From positions 186,001-250,000 of the forward strand of contig JADYUL010000003.1 in the NCBI GenBank assembly GCA_021531795.1: 64,000 bases of DNA, given 5' to 3'. The notes beneath the pieces are model-generated. The model had not been told where the DNA came from, searched no databases, and was given only the letters and a program-made list of their open reading frames with translations. This document shows, in pieces, positions 26,764 to 35,975 of the stretch. Numbering within the stretch: position 1 is the first letter of the stretch; each line of letters starts with the position of its first letter. The translations under genes were made by a program, and so were the position numbers. The DNA comes from Lacrimispora saccharolytica. GTDB lineage: Bacteria; Bacillota; Clostridia; Lachnospirales; Lachnospiraceae.

Positions 26764-27675
26764 ATGAACAGACCTACATTGGTGATATTGGCGGCAGGTA
26801 TGGGAAGCAGATACGGAGGACTCAAGCAGATTGACCCGGTTGACGAGCAGGGACATAAGATTATTGATTTCTCCATTTATGATGCCAAGCAGGCAGGCTT
26901 CGAGAAGGTCGTATTCATTATAAAGCATGCAATTTATGAAGACTTCAAGGAGATGGTCGGCGACCCCATATCAAAGCATATGGAAGTGGAATATGTATTC
27001 CAGGAGCTTGAGGACGTACCGGAGGGCTTTATCATTCCCGAAGACAGAGTAAAGCCATGGGGAACAACACATGCGCTTATGTGCTGTAAGGATGTGATTG
27101 ATGCTCCATTCATGGTAATCAATTCCGATGACTATTACGGAAGAGATGCATACAAGGTTATGTATGATTTCCTGACAGCAACTGCTTCGGATGAGAGCGC
27201 TTATGCGATGGTCGCATACGAGCTTGGCAAGACCCTGACAGAGCAGGGAAGCGTTACCAGAGGAGTATGCAATGCGGATGATAAGGGATATCTCAGTCAC
27301 ATAGTTGAGCAGAAGAACCTTATCAAGACCGAAAGCGGTGCGGCATACTCGGATGACGGTGAGAACTTCGCTCCCATAGATGTGCTTACTCCCGTATCAA
27401 TGAATATGTGGGGCTTTAAGAAAAGCGTATTTGATGAATTCGGCAAATGCCTGACCGATTTCTTCGCTAATAAGGTGAAGGACAATCCTCTTAAGTCAGA
27501 ATGTCTTATTCCGACAGAGGTTGACGGACTTATCAAGTCCGGTAAAGCTACGGTTAAGATGCTGAGTTCAAGTGATAAGTGGTTCGGCGTTACCTACAAG
27601 GAGGATAAACCTCATGTGGTTGCCGCAATCAAGGAACTCAAGGATAGCGGAATGTATCCTGAGAAATTATGGTAG
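26764..27675 (+). CDS. Sugar-phosphate nucleotidyltransferase-like protein
   Basis: 303 residues from the ATG at 26764, which has a perfect AGGAGGA; a longer in-frame start at 26686 has none. N-terminal VILAAGMGSRYGGLKQ is the NTP-binding signature of nucleotidyltransferases, and FMVINSDDYYGRDAY carries the metal-binding aspartates. The rest matches a family often annotated simply as nucleotidyltransferase in Firmicutes. It lies 45 bp before galE, so it probably activates a hexose-1-phosphate in the same pathway. It is not a canonical GalU. Confidence 0.8.
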   Translation: MNRPTLVILAAGMGSRYGGLKQIDPVDEQGHKIIDFSIYDAKQAGFEKVVFIIKHAIYEDFKEMVGDPISKHMEVEYVFQELEDVPEGFIIPEDRVKPWGTTHALMCCKDVIDAPFMVINSDDYYGRDAYKVMYDFLTATASDESAYAMVAYELGKTLTEQGSVTRGVCNADDKGYLSHIVEQKNLIKTESGAAYSDDGENFAPIDVLTPVSMNMWGFKKSVFDEFGKCLTDFFANKVKDNPLKSECLIPTEVDGLIKSGKATVKMLSSSDKWFGVTYKEDKPHVVAAIKELKDSGMYPEKLW

Positions 27676-27720
27676 AATCCCATCAGGGTTAAGAGTGGGA
27701 TTGTGTAACAGGAGGTTAAT

Positions 27721-28737
27721 ATGTCAATACTGGTAACAGGTGGAGTTGGATTTATCGGAAGCCATACAGTGGTTGAGCTTCAGAACGCCGGATATGACGT
27801 TGTTGTGCTTGATAATCTGTGCAATGCCAATCCCAAGGTTCTTGACAGGATCGAAGCAATTACAGGCAAGAAGGTGCCCTTCTATCAGGCAGATATCAGA
27901 GACAGAGAGGCGCTTAATGAGATATTTGATAAGGAGAGCATAGATTCGGTTATTCACTTTGCCGGACTTAAGGCGGTAGGTGAGTCTGTGCAGAAGCCTC
28001 TGGAGTACTATGACAACAATATTTCAGGTACTCTCGTGCTTGTGGATGTAATGAGACAGCATGGATGCAAGAATATCATCTTCTCATCTTCAGCAACGGT
28101 TTATGGAGATCCTGCCTTTGTTCCGATCACAGAGGAGTGTCCTAAGGGAGTATGTACCAACCCTTACGGCTGGACCAAGTCAATGCTTGAGCAGATACTG
28201 TCAGATATTCAGAAGGCTGATAATGAGTGGAATGTGGTTCTTCTCAGATACTTCAATCCCATCGGTGCCCACAAGTCCGGCACTATCGGCGAGAATCCTA
28301 ACGGTATCCCCAACAATCTGATGCCCTATATCACACAGGTAGCCGTAGGCAAGAGAGAAGAACTTGGAGTATTCGGTGACGATTATGATACACCGGACGG
28401 AACAGGTGTAAGAGATTACATCCATGTAGTTGACCTGGCTCTTGGCCATGTTAAGGCACTTAAGAAGATAGAGGAGAAGGCCGGACTCAAGATATATAAT
28501 CTCGGAACCGGCTGCGGATACAGTGTTCTTGATGTGGTTCACAACTTCGAGAAGGCGAGCAAGGTAAAGATTCCGTATTCTATCAAGCCCAGACGTGCAG
28601 GCGATATTGCTACCTGCTATGCAGATGCATCTAAGGCAAAGGAAGAGCTTGGCTGGGAGGCACAGTATGGTATTCTTGAGATGTGCGAAGATTCATGGAG
28701 ATGGCAGAAGAACAATCCGAACGGATATGATGACTAA
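27721..28737 (+). CDS. galE: UDP-glucose 4-epimerase
   Basis: 338 residues, identical in length to typical bacterial Gal[15 protein letters not shown] binds [13 protein letters not shown] supplies the catalytic serine/threonine, and [14 protein letters not shown] holds the Y-x-x-x-K pair. [29 protein letters not shown] is characteristic of true GalE. It interconverts UDP-glucose and UDP-galactose, and so feeds the UDP-sugar-using genes of the window. GGAGG precedes the start. A strong terminator follows. Confidence 0.96.
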   Translation: MSILVTGGVGFIGSHTVVELQNAGYDVVVLDNLCNANPKVLDRIEAITGKKVPFYQADIRDREALNEIFDKESIDSVIHFAGLKAVGESVQKPLEYYDNNISGTLVLVDVMRQHGCKNIIFSSSATVYGDPAFVPITEECPKGVCTNPYGWTKSMLEQILSDIQKADNEWNVVLLRYFNPIGAHKSGTIGENPNGIPNNLMPYITQVAVGKREELGVFGDDYDTPDGTGVRDYIHVVDLALGHVKALKKIEEKAGLKIYNLGTGCGYSVLDVVHNFEKASKVKIPYSIKPRRAGDIATCYADASKAKEELGWEAQYGILEMCEDSWRWQKNNPNGYDD

Positions 28738-28752
28738 TGTGAATCATTACAG

Positions 28753-28780
28753 GCACCCGGTTTTATTCCGGGTGCTTTTT
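28753..28780 (+). terminator. Rho-independent terminator after galE
   Basis: GCACCCGG (28753-28760) and CCGGGTGC (28768-28775) form an 8-bp stem with a 7-nt loop and are followed by five T residues. Confidence 0.92.
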
Positions 28781-28881
28781 AATTTGGCAAGAGTGTGTAT
28801 TTGTGTTAGAATATAGTTTGGCTTTTTGTGTAAGCAGATTGTCGAGGGGGTAAATTATAGAAGTATGGGGTTTTCGTTAAG

Positions 28882-29532
28882 ATGACAGATGATAAGAGAG
28901 ATCCGATAGAGAACTGGAATGAGGTGCTGCTCATATACAGATCGGCACTTAAGGAGATCAACACCAAACTGGAGATCCTCAATGATGAGTTCCAGCACGT
29001 ACACAGATATAATCCGATAGAGCATATCAAGTCCAGGATCAAGACCAGTGAAAGCATAGTTAAGAAACTTAAGAGAAAGGGATATGAGTCTACCATTGAG
29101 AACATGGTGGAATATGTGGATGATATTGCCGGGATAAGGATTATATGCTCATTCACCTCAGATATCTATCAGATAGCTGAAATGCTGGCCAATCAGAATG
29201 ACATAAAGATATTGTCGGTTAAGGACTATATCAAGAATCCTAAGGAAAGCGGATACAAGAGCTATCACATGATAGTCACCATTCCCATCTTCTTGTCGGA
29301 CAGACGGGTTGATGCCAAGGTGGAGATTCAGATAAGAACGGTTGCCATGGACTTCTGGGCCAGTCTTGAGCACAAGATACACTATAAGTTTGAGGGTAAT
29401 GCTCCGGAGCATATCAAGGAAGAACTTGTGGAATGTGCGCACATGGTATCAGATCTGGATGCCAGGATGCTATCGCTTAATGAGGAAATCAGGGCTATTG
29501 CCGGAGACAAGGTAGACAGTTGGAAGTTCTGA
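28882..29532 (+). CDS. Small alarmone synthetase / GTP pyrophosphokinase (RelQ/YjbM-like)
   Basis: 216 residues with only a RelA/SpoT synthetase domain and no HD hydrolase or TGS region. DDIAGIRIICSFTSDIY, KESGYKSYHMIV and VEIQIRTVAMDFWASLEHKIHYK are the conserved synthetase motifs. It should make (p)ppGpp from ATP and GTP or GDP, as in the stringent response. The start has only a poor ribosome site (a GGGGG about 30 nt upstream). It appears to be transcribed alone. Confidence 0.92.
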   Translation: MTDDKRDPIENWNEVLLIYRSALKEINTKLEILNDEFQHVHRYNPIEHIKSRIKTSESIVKKLKRKGYESTIENMVEYVDDIAGIRIICSFTSDIYQIAEMLANQNDIKILSVKDYIKNPKESGYKSYHMIVTIPIFLSDRRVDAKVEIQIRTVAMDFWASLEHKIHYKFEGNAPEHIKEELVECAHMVSDLDARMLSLNEEIRAIAGDKVDSWKF

Positions 29533-29606
29533 CACAGAAAAGTTCCTCAAAAATGAGGAGTGCCCAGACACCTTACGGCGCCTGGGCTATTATGAAAAAT
29601 TGTCTA

Positions 29607-29684
29607 AAACTCTGTTTGCTATGTTCTTAATTATATTCACCATATATGAACAAATTATGAACAGAGTTTGAACATATAGTGAAT
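29607..29684 (+). promoter_or_regulatory. Interleaved inverted repeats before the small coiled-coil gene
   Basis: AAACTCTGTT (29607-29616) is complementary to AACAGAGTTT (29660-29669). A second pair, ATTCACCATATATGAAC (29635-29651) and GAACATATAGTGAAT (29670-29684), is interleaved with the first, with one mismatch/bulge. The two pairings cannot both form as simple hairpins. The gene at 29706 starts 22 bp later. Operator or alternating RNA structure are both possible. Confidence 0.35.
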
Positions 29685-29705
29685 TTCTACAAAAGGGAGG
29701 CCTAT

Positions 29706-30236
29706 ATGGAGGTTATTATTGATAAACTTGCACAAAGAATGAATGGTTCTGAGAAAAATAATACCCCATCAAGGGATAGCAGGTATGATGATATTCTAAG
29801 AGATATGAGGAAGCTCAATCTTAAGAATCTGGAATCCGCTGACAGGTTAAGTGAGATTGTCAGCCGCAATGAGGACAGTAGTATTAAGCTGGGGGAGCTT
29901 GTCGATATGGGTATAGAGAATAATCTTAGAAAATCGGAAGAATTGAGTAAGCAGCAGGTTCAGGAGATCCTGGATGGTACTGCTGAGCTCGTACATAATG
30001 AGAATGTAAAAGTATATTGCAACATCAAGCAGAATATGAAGAATGAGCTTGATACACTTAAGAGCGATATTACCTGTAAAATAAAGGATGCGATAGACAG
30101 CAGTACATCCGTGGCAGAAGAGAAGGCACCTGTTAAGCAAAAAAATACCTTCTTAAATGTTATGAGTATACTTATCTTTATCGGAGTGCTTGCTGACATT
30201 GCGCTTCGTGTCCTTGAGATATTGGGAATTCTATGA
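29706..30236 (+). CDS. Small coiled-coil protein with C-terminal membrane anchor
   Basis: 176 residues from the ATG at 29706 (GGGAGG upstream). Residues 1-145 are charged and helical with heptad-like spacing (KNLESADRLSEIVSRNEDSSIKLGELV), and residues about 150-174 form one membrane segment (FLNVMSILIFIGVLADIALRVLEILGIL). I do not recognise a family. It overlaps the M23 peptidase gene by 4 bp, so the two are translationally coupled; a supporting role in envelope assembly is inferred. Confidence 0.6.
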   Translation: MEVIIDKLAQRMNGSEKNNTPSRDSRYDDILRDMRKLNLKNLESADRLSEIVSRNEDSSIKLGELVDMGIENNLRKSEELSKQQVQEILDGTAELVHNENVKVYCNIKQNMKNELDTLKSDITCKIKDAIDSSTSVAEEKAPVKQKNTFLNVMSILIFIGVLADIALRVLEILGIL

Positions 30237-31813
30237 GGAAAATAAGGCTGAGCAGACATGTGAGGGTCTCCTTTATTAAGTCTGCTATTCTTGTAATACT
30301 TTTGAATATTTTGTTCATTCCTCCGTTTGTGAAGTATGAGCCGGATGGTGACAATCTCTTCGTTCTGTATTTAAACGGTGAAGAGGTCGGTACGGTCGGC
30401 AGTCTCGACAGAGTCAATGAGATTATAGCGGATGCCAGAAGAGCAGTCGGCAGGGACAGTGACTCAATTGTCTATTTAGAGTCCGACTTAAGCTATGATG
30501 CTAGGAGGGCGCTTTTTGCCAAAGTAGACTCTGAGCGTACGGTAAGGGACAACATGGCGAGAGTGATGCGCAGTGACGCCTATGAGGTGCTGCAGTCCTG
30601 TTACACCATGAGGATAGGTGATATCACCGTGAATCTGCCCGATTCGGATTCGGTACGCGAGGTTCTCCAGGCGGCGCTTGATGCTTATGATACCAAGGGA
30701 CAGTACAAGGCGGAGCTTGTGGTTGACCCCAACAGAGAGCTCAATGCACTGACTGTAAGTGTTGTTACCGATGAGGAGGCCAAGGAGAAGGCAGGGCAGG
30801 CACCCGTTTGGAATGCGGGAATTGCTGCGGTTATTTCCGAGGCTATGGAGGCTGAGGACGAGACTGAGGATGACGGTCTCTCCTTCGATGATTATGAATA
30901 CGGAATAACCGGTATGGTATTCGACGACAATATTGAAATTGTGGAGAGCTACCTTACCGAGGATCAGTTGAGCACCGTGGATGAGGCTATCGAAGAGGTG
31001 GTGTCATTCAAGGAGGTTAACACGATATATGAAGTTCAGGATGGGGATACTCTGTCTGAGATTGCGATGAAGACACAGGTTCCCATGGAGAAGATCGTAG
31101 AACTCAATGAAAACCTTGAGGACACCAATTCCATGATCCGCTCGGGCGATGAGCTTGTGGTTACTACCACTGCGCCGCCCATTACCGTGGAACGTGTGGA
31201 GAGACAGTATATTGAGGAATACTATGATGCAGAGATTCAGTATGTGGACAACGATGAGTGGTACACATATGAGCAGGTGACTCTGCAGCAGCCTTCCTGC
31301 GGAAGAAGAAATATTGTGGCTGATATTACTTATGAGAATGATAAGGAGATCGGTCGTGAGATAGTAAAGGAAGAGGTTCTGGTTGAGGCGGTTCCCAAGA
31401 TCGTGGAGCGTGGTACCAAGATACCTCCGACATATATTAAGCCACTGTCGGGCGGCAGACTCTCAAGCGGCTTCGGTGGACGTAAGGCGCCGACCAAGGG
31501 AGCATCAACAAATCATAAGGGTATTGATTGGGCTACACCTATTGGTACCGCAATCTATGCCTCAAGTGGTGGAACGGTAACAAAAGCAGGCTGGGGAAGC
31601 GGATATGGATATGTTATCTATATCAAGCATCCTGACGGCAGGGAGACCAGGTACGGTCACTTAAGTAAAGTGCTGGTATCTCCGGGTCAGTCTGTAAAGC
31701 AGGGGCAGAAGATAGCCCTGAGCGGTAATACCGGTAGAAGTACGGGACCGCACCTCCATTTCGAGATAAGAATTAACGGAGTTGCAGTAAACCCTCTGAA
31801 ATACTTGAATTAG
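30233..31813 (+). CDS. Membrane-anchored peptidoglycan endopeptidase: LysM, G5 and M23 domains
   Basis: 526 residues. A membrane anchor at about 15-35, a spacer of 220 residues, LysM (about 263-312; YEVQDGDTLSEIAMKTQVPMEKIVELN), G5 (about 315-395; VERQYIEEYYDAEIQYVDND), and a C-terminal M23 peptidase (about 410-526) with zinc ligands in NHKGIDWATP (H-x-x-x-D) and GPHLHFEI (H-x-H). It should cut peptide cross-links outside the cell and be needed for growth or division. The domain order matches Firmicute cell-wall endopeptidases. Start codon overlaps the preceding stop. Confidence 0.93.
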   Translation: MRKIRLSRHVRVSFIKSAILVILLNILFIPPFVKYEPDGDNLFVLYLNGEEVGTVGSLDRVNEIIADARRAVGRDSDSIVYLESDLSYDARRALFAKVDSERTVRDNMARVMRSDAYEVLQSCYTMRIGDITVNLPDSDSVREVLQAALDAYDTKGQYKAELVVDPNRELNALTVSVVTDEEAKEKAGQAPVWNAGIAAVISEAMEAEDETEDDGLSFDDYEYGITGMVFDDNIEIVESYLTEDQLSTVDEAIEEVVSFKEVNTIYEVQDGDTLSEIAMKTQVPMEKIVELNENLEDTNSMIRSGDELVVTTTAPPITVERVERQYIEEYYDAEIQYVDNDEWYTYEQVTLQQPSCGRRNIVADITYENDKEIGREIVKEEVLVEAVPKIVERGTKIPPTYIKPLSGGRLSSGFGGRKAPTKGASTNHKGIDWATPIGTAIYASSGGTVTKAGWGSGYGYVIYIKHPDGRETRYGHLSKVLVSPGQSVKQGQKIALSGNTGRSTGPHLHFEIRINGVAVNPLKYLN

Positions 31814-31834
31814 TCGTATAGCGAATGATATAAT
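31805..31834 (+). promoter_or_regulatory. Promoter of murA
   Basis: TTGAAT (31805-31810) and TATAAT (31829-31834) are 18 bp apart. The -35 hexamer overlaps the end of the M23 gene. The murA ATG follows 68 bp after the -10 box. Confidence 0.6.
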
Positions 31835-31901
31835 AGTTCAGATAGGTTGATATAAAATGTAAGGGGATAAAATAATCAACTTAAGGATTTGAGGACTAAT
31901 A

Positions 31902-33197
31902 ATGGAACAGTACGCAATCAAGGGCGGCAACGCCCTTGTTGGAGAGGTTGAGATCGGCGGCGCCAAGAATGCGGCATTGGGTATTCTTGCTGCGTCACTT
32001 ATGACCGATGAAACAGTATTAATAGACAATCTGCCAGATGTTCGGGACATCAATGTTATGATCCAGGCGATGGAGAGCATTGGTGTAGTAGTAGAGAGAA
32101 TCGACCGTCATACGGTGAAGGTCAATGGTGGAAGCACTCATTCGACCGTTGTTGACGGGGATTATATCAAGAAAATCAGAGCATCCTACTATCTGGTGGG
32201 AGCATTGCTCGGTAAATACAGTTCGGCAGAGGTTAAGCTTCCCGGTGGATGCAACATCGGTACCCGTGCCATAGACCAGCACCTGAAGGGGTTCAGGGCG
32301 CTCGGTGCAAGGGATGCCGGCGTGTCGGGTGGAATGATAGTGGCTCATGCAGATCATCTGAAGGGCGCACATATCTACCTCGATATGGTTACTGTCGGAG
32401 CAACCATCAATCTGATGCTTGCGGCAGTAATGGCAGAAGGCCAGACTACCATTGAGAACGCAGCGAAGGAGCCGCACGTCGTAGACGTTGCCAACTTCCT
32501 AAACTGTATGGGAGCCTCTATAAAAGGTGCGGGAACTGACGTAATCAGAATCCGTGGTGTAGCGGGATTACATGGTACGGAGTATACGATCATTCCGGAC
32601 CAGATCGAGGCAGGAACCTTCATGTTCGCTGCAGCAGTTACCAAGGGCGATGTTACGGTAAAGAATGTCATCCCCAAGCATTTGGAGTCAATCACATCAA
32701 AGCTTGTGGAGATTGGCTGTGAGGTTGAAGAGAGCGATGATGCGGTAAGAGTGGTTGCGAGCAAGCCTCTTCTGCACACTCATGTTAAAACACTTCCTTA
32801 TCCGGGTTTCCCGACAGATATGCAGCCGCAGATTACGGTGGCACTCGGACTTGCAGAAGGAACAAGTATTGTAACGGAGAGTATCTTCGAGAACAGATTT
32901 AAATATGTTGAAGAGCTGGTAAGAATGGGCGCCGGCATCAAGGTAGAAGGCAATACCGCCATTATTGAGGGAGTTAAGGGCTATACGGGCGCAGGCATTA
33001 CTGCACCTGATCTGAGAGCCGGAGCGGCGTTAGTGCTTGCTGCTCTTGCGGCTGATGGAGTGAGCTCGGTGGACGACATCAAATATATTGAGCGTGGATA
33101 TGAAGACTTCCATCTGAAGCTTCAGTCTCTGGGGGCAGAGATAGAGAAGGTGGAGTCTGAGAGAGAATTGCAGAAGTTCAGACTTCGTGTGGGTTGA
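31902..33197 (+). CDS. murA: UDP-N-acetylglucosamine 1-carboxyvinyltransferase
   Basis: 431 residues. GGNALVGEVEIGGAKNAALGILAAS at the start, ASYYLVGALLGKYSSAEVKLPGGCNIGTRAIDQH with the active-site cysteine in GGC, and AGTFMFAAAVTKGDV, PGFPTDMQPQ and ERGYEDF, all diagnostic. It is the first committed step of peptidoglycan synthesis: UDP-GlcNAc plus phosphoenolpyruvate. It is fosfomycin-sensitive by virtue of the retained cysteine (expected from family knowledge). It is preceded by its own promoter and GAGG site. Confidence 0.96.
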   Translation: MEQYAIKGGNALVGEVEIGGAKNAALGILAASLMTDETVLIDNLPDVRDINVMIQAMESIGVVVERIDRHTVKVNGGSTHSTVVDGDYIKKIRASYYLVGALLGKYSSAEVKLPGGCNIGTRAIDQHLKGFRALGARDAGVSGGMIVAHADHLKGAHIYLDMVTVGATINLMLAAVMAEGQTTIENAAKEPHVVDVANFLNCMGASIKGAGTDVIRIRGVAGLHGTEYTIIPDQIEAGTFMFAAAVTKGDVTVKNVIPKHLESITSKLVEIGCEVEESDDAVRVVASKPLLHTHVKTLPYPGFPTDMQPQITVALGLAEGTSIVTESIFENRFKYVEELVRMGAGIKVEGNTAIIEGVKGYTGAGITAPDLRAGAALVLAALAADGVSSVDDIKYIERGYEDFHLKLQSLGAEIEKVESERELQKFRLRVG

Positions 33198-33235
33198 TAA
33201 AAGGCTACATTAATTAGCACACTTATAGGGGAAAA

Positions 33236-34306
33236 ATGGGAAAGATGAATGTCAACAAGCTTCTTCCGGGCATGGTTCTTGGAACCGATGTCTACAACAT
33301 GAACGATCAGTTAATACTTCCGGAAGGATTGGTACTTAACGAGAGGGCGATAGAGAAGCTTAAGTTTTATGATATTAATTACGTTAATATCAAGGATGCA
33401 GATCCATCAATAGAAGAAGAGGAAGAAGAAGGCTCATATGCAGCCAGACTGCGTGCTACACCTGAATTCAAGCAGTTCAAACAGGAATTTGAACAGGCTG
33501 TCGGAGAGATGAGCAGAATGGTTACCGACGTGGTGCTTAGGAATGCTCCTCTTGATTCTGAGAAACTGGTATCGGATGCACTCCGTATGCTTCATCCGCC
33601 GACGGGCGATATCAATGTGTTTGATATGGTGCATAATATGCGCGCCTATGACGATATCACCTTTGCTCATAGCATGAATGTGGGACTCATCTGCAATGTA
33701 TTCGCAGGATGGATGGGATTCAATGAGGAGGAGCAGCGTCTGGCAACAGAGTGCGGTATCCTTCATGATATAGGTAAGCTCAAGATATCCGAGTCTATCA
33801 TCAAGAAGCCGAAGAAGTTGACGGAGGCTGAATATCTCGTGGTTAAGACTCATCCGACTGAAGGTTACAAGATACTTCAGAGATATGACGTAAGCGAGCA
33901 TGTGAAGAATGCGGCACTTATGCATCATGAGAGAGCAGACGGTTCGGGCTATCCTCTCGGACTTGTCAGCAATCAGATAGATAAGTACGCCAAGATGGTT
34001 GCCATTGCCGATGTGTATGAGGCGATGACCGCAACCAGGAATTATCGAGGCAGTTTGTGTCCTTTCACTGTAATAGAAGCCTTCGAGGAAGAAGGACTGC
34101 AGAAGTACGACACCCAGATGATAATGACCTTCCTTGAGAACATTGTTAACACCTACATGCTTAACAGAGTAGGCCTAAGCAACGGTATGTCGGGAGATAT
34201 CATCTTCATCAACAAGCAGAGGCTGTCACGTCCTGTTGTTAAGTGCGGTAATGATTATATCGATCTGTCCAAAGAGAAAGATGTAAGAATCGATAAGCTC
34301 TTATAA
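33236..34306 (+). CDS. HD-GYP domain protein, probable cyclic-di-nucleotide phosphodiesterase
   Basis: 356 residues. The N-terminus KMNVNKLLPGMVLGTDVYNMNDQLILPEGLVL is the usual N-terminal DUF3391-like strand region; residues 125-320 are the HD-GYP domain, with HDIGK at about 177-181 and HHERADGSGYPLGL at about 230-243, including the GYP triplet. Such proteins degrade cyclic di-GMP to GMP. A conserved metal-binding set is visible. AGGGG precedes the ATG. The gene ends in a terminator upstream of the SAM riboswitch. Confidence 0.92.
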   Translation: MGKMNVNKLLPGMVLGTDVYNMNDQLILPEGLVLNERAIEKLKFYDINYVNIKDADPSIEEEEEEGSYAARLRATPEFKQFKQEFEQAVGEMSRMVTDVVLRNAPLDSEKLVSDALRMLHPPTGDINVFDMVHNMRAYDDITFAHSMNVGLICNVFAGWMGFNEEEQRLATECGILHDIGKLKISESIIKKPKKLTEAEYLVVKTHPTEGYKILQRYDVSEHVKNAALMHHERADGSGYPLGLVSNQIDKYAKMVAIADVYEAMTATRNYRGSLCPFTVIEAFEEEGLQKYDTQMIMTFLENIVNTYMLNRVGLSNGMSGDIIFINKQRLSRPVVKCGNDYIDLSKEKDVRIDKLL

Positions 34307-34323
34307 TGAAATGTTTAGTATAT

Positions 34324-34362
34324 ATCGGGAATTCGTATAAAACGGATTCCCGATTGTTTTTT
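34324..34362 (+). terminator. Rho-independent terminator after the HD-GYP gene
   Basis: ATCGGGAAT (34324-34332) pairs with ATTCCCGAT (34346-34354), then a TGTTTTTT tail. Confidence 0.88.
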
Positions 34363-34382
34363 GCTAAATACAACTAATTCCC

Positions 34383-34411
34383 TTGACATGTGTCGGCACA
34401 TATTGTATCTT
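34383..34411 (+). promoter_or_regulatory. Promoter of the SAM riboswitch-metK unit
   Basis: TTGACA (34383-34388), 17-bp spacer, TATCTT (34406-34411). The riboswitch begins about 30 bp downstream, as expected. Confidence 0.75.
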
Positions 34412-34443
34412 AGTTCGTGGAAAATTAAATCACTGTGTAGATA

Positions 34444-34617
34444 CTCTTATTCAGAGTGGTGGAGGTACATAGGACCTGTGAAGCCACGGCAACCCCAGAC
34501 CGGTAGGTAGGAAGGTGCCAACCTGAGCAACATCTTATTCAAATCGAATAAGTACTATTGAACAATAAGAGGATTTGAGATATATGTCGAGTCCGCTTAT
34601 TCACAGCGGATTTTTTT
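34444..34617 (+). promoter_or_regulatory. SAM-I (S-box) riboswitch with terminator, controlling metK
   Basis: The P1 strands are CTCTTATT (34444-34451) and AATAAGAG (34564-34571). Between them lie AGAGTGGTGGAGG, CTGTGAAGCCACGGCAACC and AAGGTGCCAACCTGAGCAA, the core S-box sequences, and a hairpin CTTATTC/GAATAAG. The expression platform is the stem TCCGC (34592-34596) / GCGGA (34606-34610) followed by seven T residues. High S-adenosylmethionine should stabilise P1 and end transcription before metK. Confidence 0.95.
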
Positions 34618-34679
34618 ATTCCCTTAACCACATGTTTGAACTGTCATATACGACAGCTTCGCTTATGAAAGGAGAATAT

Positions 34680-35864
34680 ATGAGCGAGAAGAAGATTTTC
34701 ACATCTGAGTCAGTAACAGAAGGACATCCCGACAAAGTCTGCGATATGGTGTCAGACGCCATCCTTGATGCATGCTTCGAGCAGGATCCCATGAGCCGTG
34801 TAGCCTGCGAGACAGCCAGCTGTACAGGCTTTGTTCTTGTAACAGGAGAGATTACTACCAATGCGCAGCTTGATATCCCCGCAATCGTACGCAAGACCGT
34901 AACAGAGATCGGCTACGATGACGGTAAGAAGGGCCTTGACGGCAATTCCTGTGCTGTATTTGTAGCCCTTGACAAGCAGTCTGCAGACATCGCAATGGGC
35001 GTAGACAAGGCCTTAGAGGCTAAGTCAGGTGAGCTTAGGGACGACCTTGATACAGGTGCCGGCGATCAGGGTATGATGTTCGGTTATGCTACCAACGAGA
35101 CTGATTCATATATGCCTTATTCAATCGACCTTGCACACAAGCTTGCACTAAAGCTTACTGAGGTTAGAAAGAACGAAACACTTAAGTATCTCCGTCCCGA
35201 CGGTAAGACCCAGGTATCTGTAGAATATGATGAGAATGATAAGCCTGTAAGACTTGAGGCAGTCGTTCTGTCTACACAGCATGATGAGGATGTAACCCAG
35301 GAGCAGATTCATGAGGATATCAAGAAGTATGTATTTGAGCCTGTACTTCCCAAGGAGCTTATCGATGACAAGACCAAGTTCTTCATAAATCCTACAGGAA
35401 GATTCGTAATCGGTGGTCCTCACGGTGATGCAGGTCTCACAGGACGTAAGATTATCGTTGATACCTACGGTGGAATGGCACGTCACGGCGGCGGCGCTTT
35501 CTCAGGAAAGGACTGCACCAAGGTAGACCGTTCAGCTGCATACGCAGCAAGATATGTTGCCAAGAACATTGTAGCAGCAGGCCTCGCAGACAAGTGTGAG
35601 ATTCAGCTCTCATATGCGATCGGTGTTGCGGTTCCCACATCAGTACGTGTGGATACCTTCAATACAGGTAAGCTTAGCGATGAGAAGCTCGTAGAGATCG
35701 TAAGAGATAACTTCGACCTTCGTCCCGCAGGCATTATCAAGATGCTTGACCTTCGTCGTCCCATCTACAAGCAGACAGCTGCTTACGGTCACTTCGGACG
35801 CAATGACCTTGACCTTCCCTGGGAGAAGACAGACAAGGCAAATGACTTAAAGAAGTATCTCTAA
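34680..35864 (+). CDS. metK: S-adenosylmethionine synthetase
   Basis: 394 residues from the ATG at 34680 (AAAGGAG upstream); an in-frame extension to 34575 runs through the riboswitch and is not coding. [40 protein letters not shown] and [20 protein letters not shown]-like text ([14 protein letters not shown]) and the C-terminal [14 protein letters not shown] are diagnostic. It forms S-adenosylmethionine from methionine and ATP. Controlled by the SAM riboswitch directly upstream. Confidence 0.97.
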   Translation: MSEKKIFTSESVTEGHPDKVCDMVSDAILDACFEQDPMSRVACETASCTGFVLVTGEITTNAQLDIPAIVRKTVTEIGYDDGKKGLDGNSCAVFVALDKQSADIAMGVDKALEAKSGELRDDLDTGAGDQGMMFGYATNETDSYMPYSIDLAHKLALKLTEVRKNETLKYLRPDGKTQVSVEYDENDKPVRLEAVVLSTQHDEDVTQEQIHEDIKKYVFEPVLPKELIDDKTKFFINPTGRFVIGGPHGDAGLTGRKIIVDTYGGMARHGGGAFSGKDCTKVDRSAAYAARYVAKNIVAAGLADKCEIQLSYAIGVAVPTSVRVDTFNTGKLSDEKLVEIVRDNFDLRPAGIIKMLDLRRPIYKQTAAYGHFGRNDLDLPWEKTDKANDLKKYL

Positions 35865-35892
35865 AATAAGTCAATTCATATTAGGACATATA

Positions 35893-35921
35893 AAAGTGCG
35901 GTAATTTACCGCACTTTTTTT
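35893..35921 (+). terminator. Rho-independent terminator after metK
   Basis: AAAGTGCGGTA (35893-35903) pairs with TACCGCACTTT (35907-35917) and runs into a T tract. Confidence 0.92.
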
Positions 35922-35975
35922 GTGAAATAAAGCCTCGCTGTGATATAATTATTAGCACATTCAAGGAGAGAAACA

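Noticed and set aside
29562-29587. Hairpin GCCCAG/CTGGGC after the alarmone synthetase as terminator
   Set aside because: No T run follows, so it was not called as a terminator.
34575-34679. N-terminal extension of metK
   Set aside because: It reads through the riboswitch terminator; the ATG at 34680 has a strong ribosome site and family-typical start.
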